Positions 8,392 to 14,798 of a stretch of 42,831 bases of DNA are shown in pieces. The translations under genes and the position numbers were made by a program. The DNA comes from an uncultured Lachnospiraceae bacterium (GTDB lineage: Bacteria > Bacillota > Clostridia > Lachnospirales > Lachnospiraceae), in NCBI GenBank assembly GCA_900316165.1, contig ONBW01000023.1:1-42831 (forward strand), in the 5' to 3' direction. Under the pieces are notes generated by a model. The model was not told the DNA's origin, ran no database searches, and was given only the letters and a program-made list of their open reading frames with translations. Each line of letters opens with the position of its first letter. Position 1 is the first letter of the stretch.

Positions 8392-9336
8392 ATGGGTAAA
8401 TATGCAGTAGGATTTGACTTAGGTGGTACTACCTGTAAGGTGGGATTTTTCAGTGAAGATGGAAAGCTGATTGAAAAATGGGAAGTACCTACAGACAAAA
8501 AGAATGATGGCAGGAATATTCTCCCAAACCTTGCAGAGAACATTCACAGCTATCTCCATGGTAAAAAAATACCGCTCTCTGATATAGTCGGCGGTGGTAT
8601 TGGAGTTCCAGGAGCCGTAACTCCTGACGGTATAGTAAACAAATGCGTAAATCTCGGCTGGGATAAAAAGGTGCCTATCGAGGCAAAAATGACCGAACTC
8701 TGTGGTTTCCCGGTTAAAGCCGGAAATGACGCAAATGTCGCCGCTATGGGCGAGTATTACATGGGTGCTGGCAAAGGCTCACAGAGCATGGTAATGGTAA
8801 CGCTTGGTACCGGAATCGGCGGCGGTATCATTATCGAGGGCAAAATGCTTGTTGGTTTCAACGGCGCCGGCGGTGAAATCGGTCATATCCATGTGGATGA
8901 TTCTGAGACAGAAGCTTGTGGCTGTGGCAACAAAGGCTGCATTGAGCAGTATGCTTCCGCTACAGGAATCGTAAGGCTGGCACACAGAGCCCTGCTTCGC
9001 GAGAGCATGGATTCGCCGCTTAGAACGATGGAGCATATCACAGCAAAGGATGTTTTCGACCAGGCAAAGGCTGGTGATACTCTCTCAAATATCATTGCAG
9101 ACGAAGTCTGCACTCGTCTTGGCAAAATGCTGGCTGGCGTTGCAAATGTCATCAATCCGGAGGTATTTGTCCTTGGAGGCGGTGTTTCAAAGGCTGGCGA
9201 GATCATCATCGACAAGCTCCGCCCGGCATTCGAGAAGGACGCCTTCCATGCCTGCCGTGGCACGAAGATCGAGCTTGCAACTCTCGGAAACGACGCCGGT
9301 ATGTATGGCTGCGTAGGACTTGTACTCAATAAATAA
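8392..9336 (+). CDS. glcK: ROK-family glucokinase
   Basis: A 314-residue sugar kinase of the ROK family, most likely glucokinase converting glucose to glucose 6-phosphate with ATP. The N-terminal phosphate-binding motif DLGGTTCKVG (about 9-18) is followed by GGGIGVPGAV, the sugar-site NDANVAAMGEY (about 109-119), GTGIGGGIIIEG (about 139-150) and the ROK zinc site with consensus CGCGNKGCIEQYAS (about 180-193), including the family GCxE signature. No N-terminal helix-turn-helix is present, so it is a kinase rather than a ROK repressor. An AAAGGGA site precedes the ATG. It follows the penicillin-binding protein by 47 bases, with no terminator seen between, and ends at a strong terminator. Confidence 0.9.
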   Translation: MGKYAVGFDLGGTTCKVGFFSEDGKLIEKWEVPTDKKNDGRNILPNLAENIHSYLHGKKIPLSDIVGGGIGVPGAVTPDGIVNKCVNLGWDKKVPIEAKMTELCGFPVKAGNDANVAAMGEYYMGAGKGSQSMVMVTLGTGIGGGIIIEGKMLVGFNGAGGEIGHIHVDDSETEACGCGNKGCIEQYASATGIVRLAHRALLRESMDSPLRTMEHITAKDVFDQAKAGDTLSNIIADEVCTRLGKMLAGVANVINPEVFVLGGGVSKAGEIIIDKLRPAFEKDAFHACRGTKIELATLGNDAGMYGCVGLVLNK

Positions 9337-9346
9337 TGGCATTAGA

Positions 9347-9379
9347 CAGGAATCCGCGATAGCGGATTCCTGATTTTCT
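9347..9379 (+). terminator. Intrinsic terminator after the glucokinase gene
   Basis: CAGGAATCCGC (9347-9357) pairs perfectly with GCGGATTCCTG (9362-9372) around a GATA loop, followed by ATTTTCT. Confidence 0.85.
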
Positions 9380-9465
9380 AAGCAATTGAAATGACCCTTG
9401 ATTTTTTTCGAGTATAGCATGGATTTATCTGCATCCTTTTTGATTTCTGAAAATAGGAAAAATGC

Positions 9466-9494
9466 TTGCAATTAGCAGGTGTATGTGTTAAACT
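9466..9494 (+). promoter_or_regulatory. Promoter of tRNA-Pro
   Basis: TTGCAA (9466-9471), a 17-base spacer and TAAACT (9489-9494). The predicted start near 9501 gives a 10-base leader before the mature tRNA. Confidence 0.65.
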
Positions 9495-9510
9495 ATCGAT
9501 TGTTCGGTTG

Positions 9511-9584
9511 CGATGCGTGGCTCAGCTTGGTAGAGCGCTGCGTTCGGGACGCAGAGGTCGCTGGTTCAAATCCAGTCGCATCGA
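9511..9584 (+). tRNA. tRNA-Pro (CGG)
   Basis: Acceptor CGATGCG (9511-9517) pairs perfectly with CGCATCG (9577-9583), discriminator A9584. Anticodon stem CTGCG/CGCAG encloses TTCGGGA, giving anticodon CGG (proline). It is a solitary tRNA with its own promoter and terminator. CCA is not encoded. Confidence 0.95.
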
Positions 9585-9590
9585 TAAAAA

Positions 9591-9631
9591 CCCCTCAAGC
9601 CTTGTAGAATAAGGCTGAGGGGTATTTCTTT
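9591..9631 (+). terminator. Intrinsic terminator after tRNA-Pro
   Basis: CCCCTC-A-AGCCTT (9591-9603) pairs with AAGGCT-GAGGGG (9611-9622), with one bulged A, followed by TATTTCTTT. From here to the toxin promoter (9632-9763) I see only a small hairpin, TCTGTAT/ATACAGA at 9661-9679. Confidence 0.85.
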
Positions 9632-9763
9632 GCCTTGAATGTAAAATCGTAATGTTAGCGTCTGTATATGTGATACAGAAGATGAAGCTATTCATATAAT
9701 AACGATGGAAAGCTAAGTTAGTAGTCTATAAAAGATTATGCAAAAACAGTAAATATTCCAGGG

Positions 9764-9792
9764 TTGAAATCCCAAAGAAATTATTATAATAT
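9764..9792 (+). promoter_or_regulatory. Promoter of the type I toxin mRNA
   Basis: TTGAAA at 9764-9769. Either TATAAT (9785-9790, 15-base spacer) or the overlapping TAATAT (9787-9792, 17-base spacer) can serve as the -10. The predicted transcript starts at about 9798, right at a 5' terminal hairpin, GCGTG-GAAA-CACGC (9799-9812). Confidence 0.65.
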
Positions 9793-9798
9793 AAAATT

Positions 9799-9864
9799 GC
9801 GTGGAAACACGCAGAGCACCTATGACGAGAGTGGATGCCTCCGATCCTTGTTGGAAAGGAGGTG
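9799..9864 (+). promoter_or_regulatory. Structured toxin leader that masks the ribosome-binding site
   Basis: The leader begins with hairpin GCGTG/CACGC (9799-9812). CCTCC (9838-9842) is complementary to the Shine-Dalgarno GGAGG (9858-9862), with two further wobble pairs outward, so the site can be sequestered. GACGAGAG (9824-9831) is an exact copy of bases 10017-10024 and is complementary to CTCTCGTC at 10002-10009 in the mRNA 3' end. A long-range 5'-3' closure is therefore possible. Such masking is typical of type I toxin mRNAs; here it is read only from complementarity. Confidence 0.6.
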
Positions 9865-9869
9865 GTGTT

Positions 9870-9995
9870 ATGAGTACATATGAAACCATAATGGTTACTC
9901 TGACAGTAATGAATATCATCATGCTGGCAGAAAATCTACTCATCATTAACCTCCTCGAGTTTCTCGATAAGAGAAACAAAAGGTATAAAAAATAA
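9870..9995 (+). CDS. TxpA/BsrG-like type I toxin, small membrane peptide
   Basis: A 41-residue peptide opening MSTYETIMV, with one hydrophobic segment (about residues 7-30) and a basic tail ending DKRNKRYKK. The M(S/T)xYE(S/T)(I/L)M start, the length and the hydrophobic-then-cationic layout match the TxpA/BsrG/holin-like toxin group of Bacillota type I systems, whose members act at the membrane. GGAGG sits seven bases before the ATG and can be masked by the leader. Just downstream on the opposite strand is an apparent antisense RNA gene overlapping the mRNA 3' end. Family membership rests on pattern similarity; toxicity is inferred. Alternatives would be an unrelated small membrane protein. 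Confidence 0.75.
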   Translation: MSTYETIMVTLTVMNIIMLAENLLIINLLEFLDKRNKRYKK

Positions 9996-10092
9996 ATGCC
10001 TCTCTCGTCTGTCGGGGACGAGAGAGGCGGCTCTCACTGAGAGCTGAATCTTAAAACCCAGGCATCCAATCTTGGATTAGGTGCTCTTTTAT
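9984..10092 (-). ncRNA. Putative antisense RNA antitoxin
   Basis: On the minus strand a strong promoter (10099-10127) would start transcription near 10092, running back over the 3' end of the toxin mRNA. The hairpin GCCTCTCTCGTC/GACGAGAGAGGC (12 perfect bp, arms 9998-10009 and 10017-10028) is followed on the minus strand by ATTTATTTTTTATAC, an intrinsic terminator for this RNA. The RNA would be about 105 bases and fully complementary to the toxin mRNA tail, including the last toxin codons. No ORF of note lies in it. The arrangement matches the 3'-overlapping antitoxins of txpA/ratA and bsrG/SR4. Ends are predicted. Confidence 0.65.
10064..10090 (+). terminator. Possible 3' end of the toxin mRNA
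   Basis: ATCCAA (10064-10069) pairs with TTGGAT (10072-10077), followed after a gap by CTCTTTTATA. It is a weak terminator, but it lies where the toxin message must end to overlap the antisense RNA. A second hairpin, GCTCTC-ACT-GAGAGC, sits at 10030-10044. Confidence 0.35.
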
Positions 10093-10098
10093 ATGCAT

Positions 10099-10127
10099 AC
10101 TTTATCACGAATTTTGAAACGTGTCAA
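10099..10127 (-). promoter_or_regulatory. Promoter of the antisense RNA
   Basis: Reading the minus strand, TTGACA (10127-10122) is a perfect -35, followed by a 17-base spacer and TAAAGT (10104-10099). The next plus-strand gene begins at 10206, so this promoter serves no known coding gene. Confidence 0.7.
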
Positions 10128-10205
10128 ATCAGTGTTATTCATAATTTCTGTTTTTTGGCAGTAATTGAAACATTCTATGATGATTTCAGGGAGGACGTGA
10201 ATACT

Positions 10206-10313
10206 ATGTGTAATCTTGCAGAAGGAATCGAAGAGAGAGCGGCAGCCAGGACTCGAGAAGAGGATAGAAAAAAAGCAGAAAAAGTTAAAGGTATAAATGA
10301 GACCTTGTATTAG
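10206..10313 (+). CDS. Small ORF, 35 residues, unknown function
   Basis: An ATG at 10206 with AGGGAGG (10188-10194) upstream opens a 35-residue, highly charged peptide that starts MCNLAEGIEERAAARTREED and ends KVKGINETLY. The MCNLxEGIEERG-type opening occurs on many short Clostridia proteins and at the C-terminal side of larger ones, so it may be genuine or a remnant. It is soluble and probably helical. The SDR gene starts 24 bases further on and may be co-transcribed. Nothing ties it to the adjacent toxin locus except position. Confidence 0.5.
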   Translation: MCNLAEGIEERAAARTREEDRKKAEKVKGINETLY

Positions 10314-10336
10314 AAGAGATCAGGAGGTGCTAAGCT

Positions 10337-11260
10337 ATGATGAAATGGGCAATAATTACGGGCGCGTCGTCCGGAATCGGCGAAGAGTTTGCGCACGAAT
10401 TTTATGATATGGGATACTCACTTGTGATGGTTTCGCAGACCTCTGAGAAGCTGATTTCCTTAAAGAACAGGCTTGAAAAAATAAACGATGCCCGAAGAAA
10501 CAAATATCAGAAAAAGGCTTCTTTAAGGAAACAGGAAAATCCTGCTTCGAACATGGATGAGACAGAATCTGCAGTAAATAACGAGACAGCAGGGACAGGT
10601 AAATTGAATAGATCTGCAAAGGCTCAACGTATAGAAATCATAGCAGCTGACCTTGGCGATGCAGCAGGCATGGAAACTGCGGCAGGAAAGATCAAGGCAT
10701 TATTCGATGATCCAGAAAATCTGCCGGCGATTTTGATAAACAGCGCAGGATTTGGCGCAGTCGGTGATTTTTCAAATATATCAATAGAGAAGCAGGAAGC
10801 GATGATCGATGTGAACGTCAAGGGACTTGTATACCTGACTTATCAGCTGCTTCCTCTGATGGAAAAGGCCGGCGGCGGGCGGATCTTGAATGTCGCCAGC
10901 TCGGCGGGATTTTTCCCGGGCGGGCCATATATGACCATCTACTATGCGACGAAGGCGTTTGTGCTAAGCTTCACGAATGGCCTCAGGCAGGAGCTTAAGG
11001 AGAAGAGCAGCCCTGTAAAAATATCCGCTCTCTGCCCTGGCCCTGTGAACACGCCATTCAACGTGCGTGCCAATGTCAGAAACGCGCTGCCGGGTATCAG
11101 TGCGAAGCATTGCGTGAGAGCTGCGATTTCGGGAATGAAACACGACAAAGCAGTCATAGTGCCTGGAATCTCCATCAAGGCAGCAGAGCTTGGTGCAAAA
11201 ATCCTGCCAGCAGGAGCTATTATCCCAATGGTTTCGCACCAGCAGAAGAAAAAGATCTGA
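10337..11260 (+). CDS. Short-chain dehydrogenase/reductase (SDR) with a charged insert
   Basis: A 307-residue Rossmann-fold oxidoreductase. The cofactor motif TGASSGIG lies at about residues 8-15, NSAGFG (about 135-140) replaces NNAG, and the catalytic Ser and Tyr-x-x-x-Lys appear in ASSAGFFPGG and YYATK (about 192-196). The usual SDR order is broken after strand two by an insert of about 50 residues (about 48-97). It is rich in Lys, Arg, Asn and Glu, and a normal Rossmann pattern (IEIIAADLGD) resumes behind it. The insert probably forms a disordered or helical loop on the cofactor side. Substrate is unknown. AGGAGG lies nine bases before the ATG. No terminator is obvious before the signal peptidase gene. 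Confidence 0.85.
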   Translation: MMKWAIITGASSGIGEEFAHEFYDMGYSLVMVSQTSEKLISLKNRLEKINDARRNKYQKKASLRKQENPASNMDETESAVNNETAGTGKLNRSAKAQRIEIIAADLGDAAGMETAAGKIKALFDDPENLPAILINSAGFGAVGDFSNISIEKQEAMIDVNVKGLVYLTYQLLPLMEKAGGGRILNVASSAGFFPGGPYMTIYYATKAFVLSFTNGLRQELKEKSSPVKISALCPGPVNTPFNVRANVRNALPGISAKHCVRAAISGMKHDKAVIVPGISIKAAELGAKILPAGAIIPMVSHQQKKKI

Positions 11261-11465
11261 CAGTAGGCAGGTTTCTGAAAAAGGCTGCGGGGCATTTGAT
11301 AGGTGCCAGAAAAGGTTGAAAATCTGAAAATGACAGCTGTGTGAAAAGTTGAAGAGTAGATGATAGACTTGTGTCTGCAAAAAGAGGGTTGTAGAGCAAC
11401 TATAAAACTAGTAAAATATGTAAAGACTGTCAATAAGAATTCTATTAGCAAGAAAGGAAATAAAC

Positions 11466-12260
11466 GTGTCAGAAGAAAATAATATGACAACGGAAGAAAA
11501 AGATGATTCAAAAGAGGATAGCAGATTAGAAGAAGACACAAAGTTTGATGAGAACAGTGCGTCGGAATCAGAAAAAATAAACGGAGCGTCAGAAAACAAG
11601 TCTATAGAAGAACCAACCAGCGCCGAAACTGCTGAAAACGCTGAGAAAGGCGAGGATGTTGAGGAAAAAACCAACTGGGGAAAGGAGATTCTCAGCTGGC
11701 TTTTAATGGTAGCAGCAATTCTCGCAGCTATCTGGTTTCTGACGAATTTCATCATCGTAAACGCGAGAATCCCTTCTGGTTCGATGGAAAATACGATAAT
11801 GACTGGCGACAGGCTTATTGGCGAGAGATTTGCTTACTGGTTCAGCAAGCCGAAGCGGGGGGATATAGTACTTTTCCACTGGCCGGTTGAGCCTGACACT
11901 ATCTATATCAAGAGAGTAATTGGACTTCCGGGCGAGACCGTCACGATTAAGGATGGCAAAATCTACATCAATAATAGTAAAACGCCACTTAAGGAAGATT
12001 ATCTGAAGGAAGAGTGGACAGTTGAGAACGACGGTTACACTTTCCATGTACCTAAAGACAGCTATATGATGCTTGGCGATAACCGAAACAATTCTGCCGA
12101 CAGCAGATATTGGGCAGATGAGGCGCTCGACGACGGCGTAGCCAAAACCGAGGAGCAGGCAGAGAAATACACTTATGTAAAGAAGAGTGCAATTATCGGC
12201 AAAGCCTGGTTCCGCTACGTAGGCGGCTTCAAAAATCTGACAAATACGGCACACTATTGA
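11466..12260 (+). CDS. lepB: Signal peptidase I
   Basis: A 264-residue type I signal peptidase that removes signal peptides from exported proteins. A glutamate/serine-rich cytoplasmic extension of about 70 residues precedes one membrane segment (about 78-98). The catalytic serine is in PSGSMENT (Ser about 106) and the general-base lysine in KRVIGLPGE (Lys about 149). MLGDNRNNSADSRYW (about 200-214) is the family box E. The extension is unusual for its length and acidity. The start is GTG 11466 behind AAAGGAAA; an in-frame ATG six codons later has no ribosome-binding site. It may handle the large secreted proteins encoded further right. Confidence 0.93.
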   Translation: MSEENNMTTEEKDDSKEDSRLEEDTKFDENSASESEKINGASENKSIEEPTSAETAENAEKGEDVEEKTNWGKEILSWLLMVAAILAAIWFLTNFIIVNARIPSGSMENTIMTGDRLIGERFAYWFSKPKRGDIVLFHWPVEPDTIYIKRVIGLPGETVTIKDGKIYINNSKTPLKEDYLKEEWTVENDGYTFHVPKDSYMMLGDNRNNSADSRYWADEALDDGVAKTEEQAEKYTYVKKSAIIGKAWFRYVGGFKNLTNTAHY

Positions 12261-12263
12261 TTG

Positions 12264-12308
12264 CAATTACATACAGAAAGAGAGAACAAGCTTTTATGTA
12301 TGTAATTG
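12264..12308. repeat. 12-bp inverted repeat behind lepB
   Basis: CAATTACATACA (12264-12275) and TGTATGTAATTG (12297-12308) are perfect inverted repeats separated by 21 bases, immediately after the lepB stop and ahead of its terminator. No T-run follows. It could stabilise the mRNA 3' end or bind a protein; no function is visible. Confidence 0.5.
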
Positions 12309-12356
12309 GTGACAAAATCTTACGTACAGATCAAGAAATAATATAAATAAGTATGT

Positions 12357-12387
12357 AAAAGGTCCCGCGGCGCGGGACCTTTTTTTG
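12357..12387 (+). terminator. Intrinsic terminator after lepB
   Basis: AAAAGGTCCCGC (12357-12368) pairs with GCGGGACCTTTT (12372-12383) around a three-base loop, followed by more T residues. Very strong. Confidence 0.93.
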
Positions 12388-12424
12388 ACAGAAAGATTTC
12401 ACAAAAAAATCACAGGAAATGTCA

Positions 12425-12452
12425 TTGACATGTAATTTACTCGGAGTATAAT
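12425..12452 (+). promoter_or_regulatory. Promoter of the marR-ABC exporter operon
   Basis: Consensus TTGACA (12425-12430) and TATAAT (12447-12452) with a 16-base spacer. Both hexamers are perfect, so an unrepressed operon would be strongly expressed, which fits control by the adjacent repressor gene. Confidence 0.85.
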
Positions 12453-12455
12453 AAA

Positions 12456-12495
12456 ATAGTTCGATAACGAACTATGCAAAAACGAACTATTCGTT
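12456..12495. promoter_or_regulatory. Palindromic operators, probable MarR autoregulation
   Basis: ATAGTTCG-ATAA-CGAACTAT (12456-12475) is a perfect 8-bp-arm palindrome lying just downstream of the -10, over the expected start of transcription. AACGAA-CTA-TTCGTT (12481-12495) is a second, related palindrome, and a TTCGAAAATGAA echo follows at about 12505. MarR dimers bind such inverted repeats, so binding here would block the promoter. Confidence 0.7.
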
Positions 12496-12550
12496 ATCAA
12501 ACAATTCGAAAATGAACTTTATGATGAAATAGGAAAGGAGACCACACACT

Positions 12551-13021
12551 TTGCATGACAGGATAATAAGCGAGGATGCACACCTGGTAGGCTTTCAGAT
12601 GAGAATGCTTGATAAGAACATGAGAAAGGCATTTGAAGCGCTTCAGTATAAGACATTCCCGGATAGAGACCAGACAGCGGTATCGCACGGCTGGGTAGTG
12701 GGATATATATACAGGCACAGTGAGTCAGATGTATATCAGAAGGACCTCGAGAATGCTTTCCATATGGCACCATCATCGATCACAGCCATAGTCAAAAATC
12801 TGGAGAAGTCGGGTCTGATTAAAAGAGAGGCGGTCGAGAAGGACGCGAGACTCAAGAGAATAGTCCTTACAGATAAAGGACTTGAATTCCAGGAAAAGAC
12901 AATGGAAAACTTCGCGAAGCTCGAGCAGGTAGCAGTAGCAGGAATCCCGAAAGACGATCTCGATAAATTTTTTGAAGTAATTTTTCAAATGCGAAAGAAT
13001 GTCGAGGGCTTTGACGAGTGA
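12551..13021 (+). CDS. MarR-family transcriptional regulator
   Basis: A 156-residue winged-helix regulator. Helices of the dimer region (1-30) are followed by a recognition region, YQKDLENAFHMAPSSITAIVKNLEKSGLIKREAVEKDARLKRIVLTDKG (about 62-110), with the MarR wing motif DARLKRIVLT and a C-terminal dimer helix. The start is TTG 12551, ten bases behind AAAGGAG; no in-frame ATG fits. Its last bases overlap the first ABC gene by four (GTGA), so the three genes form one operon. It most likely represses the operon through the palindromes in its promoter and is relieved by an unknown ligand, as in other MarR-exporter operons. Confidence 0.9.
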   Translation: MHDRIISEDAHLVGFQMRMLDKNMRKAFEALQYKTFPDRDQTAVSHGWVVGYIYRHSESDVYQKDLENAFHMAPSSITAIVKNLEKSGLIKREAVEKDARLKRIVLTDKGLEFQEKTMENFAKLEQVAVAGIPKDDLDKFFEVIFQMRKNVEGFDE

Positions 13022-14796
13022 ATCAACACAATAAGGAGCAAATATTGAAAACTATTTTTAAAAATGTAAAAGGCTACTGGGCGGCCACGATAGCGACACC
13101 GCTGTTTATGCTGCTCGAGGTATGCACAGATATGATAATCCCGCTGCTTATGGCCTCGATAGTTGATAAAGGCGTCAACGCAGGTGATATGCACCACATC
13201 TATGTCTATGGTGCATATATGCTGATAGCAGCACTCTGCGGCCTGTTCTTTGGAATGATGGGCGGCAAATACGGAGCCATAGCGTCGGCAGGACTAGCGA
13301 AGAATTTGAGGAGTGCCGAGTTCAAGAACGTTCAGACATATTCATTCGCAAATATCGATAAGTTCTCCCCATCATCACTTATCACCAGACTTACGACAGA
13401 TGTCACAAATATTCAGAACGCCTGGCAGATGTTACTTAGAATGGGAATGAGAGCACCGGCCTCGATAATCGTGGCAATGGTCCTTTCCTACAGGGTGAGC
13501 CCGCAGTTAGCGAACATCTACCTGTATGCGATTATTTTTCTTGTGATAGTAATGGTCATCCTGATGCCGATCACAGCGAGGATGTTCAACAGAGTCTTTA
13601 AAAAATACGATGCCTTAAACGAAAGTGTAGAGGAAAATGTCTCAGCAATCCGCGTAGTAAAGGCATATGTACGAGAGGACTACGAGAAAAAGAAATTCAA
13701 GAACGCAAGTAACGACATATATAAGACCTTCCTTAAAGTAGAAAAGACCATAGTAATGATGATGCCGCTTATGACAGCGGTGGTATATGCCTGCATCCTG
13801 CTTCTTTCATGGAACGGCGCTCGCCTGATCGTCGGCGGAAGCCTTACTACAGGAGAGCTTCTCCAGCTTCTGACCTACTGCATGAATATCCTGATGTCAC
13901 TTATGATGTTTGCAATGGTAATAATGATGATCTTCATGAGCCAGGCATCAGTAAAGCGAATCGGCGAGGTCATAAATGAGAAGCCAACTATCACAGATCC
14001 GGAGAATCCGGTAATGGAAGTGCCGAATGGCCAGGTAGACTTCGATCACGTTAATTTTTCATATAATAACAGTGGGACAGGCGAATATGTGTTAAATGAT
14101 GTCGACCTGCATATAAAGAGCGGCGAGACCATCGGAATCATCGGAGGAACAGGATCGGCGAAATCCTCGCTGGTAAGCCTGATTCCGAGGTTGTATGACG
14201 TATCAACCGGTGACGTAAAGGTCGGTGGAATCAACGTCAAAAAATACGATGTAAAGAGCCTTCGTGATGCAGTATCGGTAGTACTTCAGAATAACGTACT
14301 TTTCTCAGGGACCATCTATGACAACCTCCGCTGGGGCGACGAGAACGCCACGAATGAGGAGTGTCAGAGGGCAGCAAAGCTCGCCTGCGCAGACGAGTTC
14401 ATAGACAGATTCCCGGACGGCTATAATACGATGATCACTCAGGGCGGAACGAATGTGTCCGGCGGACAGAGACAGAGACTCTGTATCGCGAGAGCCCTGC
14501 TAAAGAAGCCAAAGGTCCTGATCCTCGACGACTCAACGAGCGCAGTCGATACGAATACGGACTCGAACATCCGTAAGGCCTTCAGAGAAGAAATCCCTGG
14601 CACTACGAAGTTTATCATCGCGCAGCGTGTATCCTCGGTAAAGGACGCTGACAGGATAATCGTTATGGATAATGGAAAAATAAACGGAATCGGCACTCAT
14701 GATGAGCTGCTCGCCAATAATGAGATATACCGCGATGTCTACGAGTCGCAGACAGGCGCCGGAAACGGTGATTTTGACGAGAAAGGAGATGACTGA
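13018..14796 (+). CDS. ABC exporter half-transporter, degenerate nucleotide site
   Basis: A 592-residue type IV exporter subunit: six predicted membrane helices (about 20-320) then an ATPase domain. Walker A is GGTGSAKS (376-383), with Ala where Gly is usual. The signature is intact (VSGGQRQR). The residue after the Walker B Asp is Asp505 instead of catalytic Glu (LILDDSTSAVD), and the switch histidine is Gln536 (IIAQRVSS). It is therefore the degenerate half of a heterodimer, contributing the good signature motif to the partner's catalytic site. GTG start at 13018, overlapping marR; the partner starts two bases after its stop. Substrate is unknown; multidrug or lipid-like compounds are usual for the group. 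Confidence 0.92.
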   Translation: MNQHNKEQILKTIFKNVKGYWAATIATPLFMLLEVCTDMIIPLLMASIVDKGVNAGDMHHIYVYGAYMLIAALCGLFFGMMGGKYGAIASAGLAKNLRSAEFKNVQTYSFANIDKFSPSSLITRLTTDVTNIQNAWQMLLRMGMRAPASIIVAMVLSYRVSPQLANIYLYAIIFLVIVMVILMPITARMFNRVFKKYDALNESVEENVSAIRVVKAYVREDYEKKKFKNASNDIYKTFLKVEKTIVMMMPLMTAVVYACILLLSWNGARLIVGGSLTTGELLQLLTYCMNILMSLMMFAMVIMMIFMSQASVKRIGEVINEKPTITDPENPVMEVPNGQVDFDHVNFSYNNSGTGEYVLNDVDLHIKSGETIGIIGGTGSAKSSLVSLIPRLYDVSTGDVKVGGINVKKYDVKSLRDAVSVVLQNNVLFSGTIYDNLRWGDENATNEECQRAAKLACADEFIDRFPDGYNTMITQGGTNVSGGQRQRLCIARALLKKPKVLILDDSTSAVDTNTDSNIRKAFREEIPGTTKFIIAQRVSSVKDADRIIVMDNGKINGIGTHDELLANNEIYRDVYESQTGAGNGDFDEKGDD

Positions 14797-14798
14797 AG

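Noticed and set aside
9713-9979. 88-residue minus-strand frame across the toxin gene
   Set aside because: It has no ribosome-binding site, crosses the toxin promoter and gene, and the antisense RNA is predicted to end before most of it.
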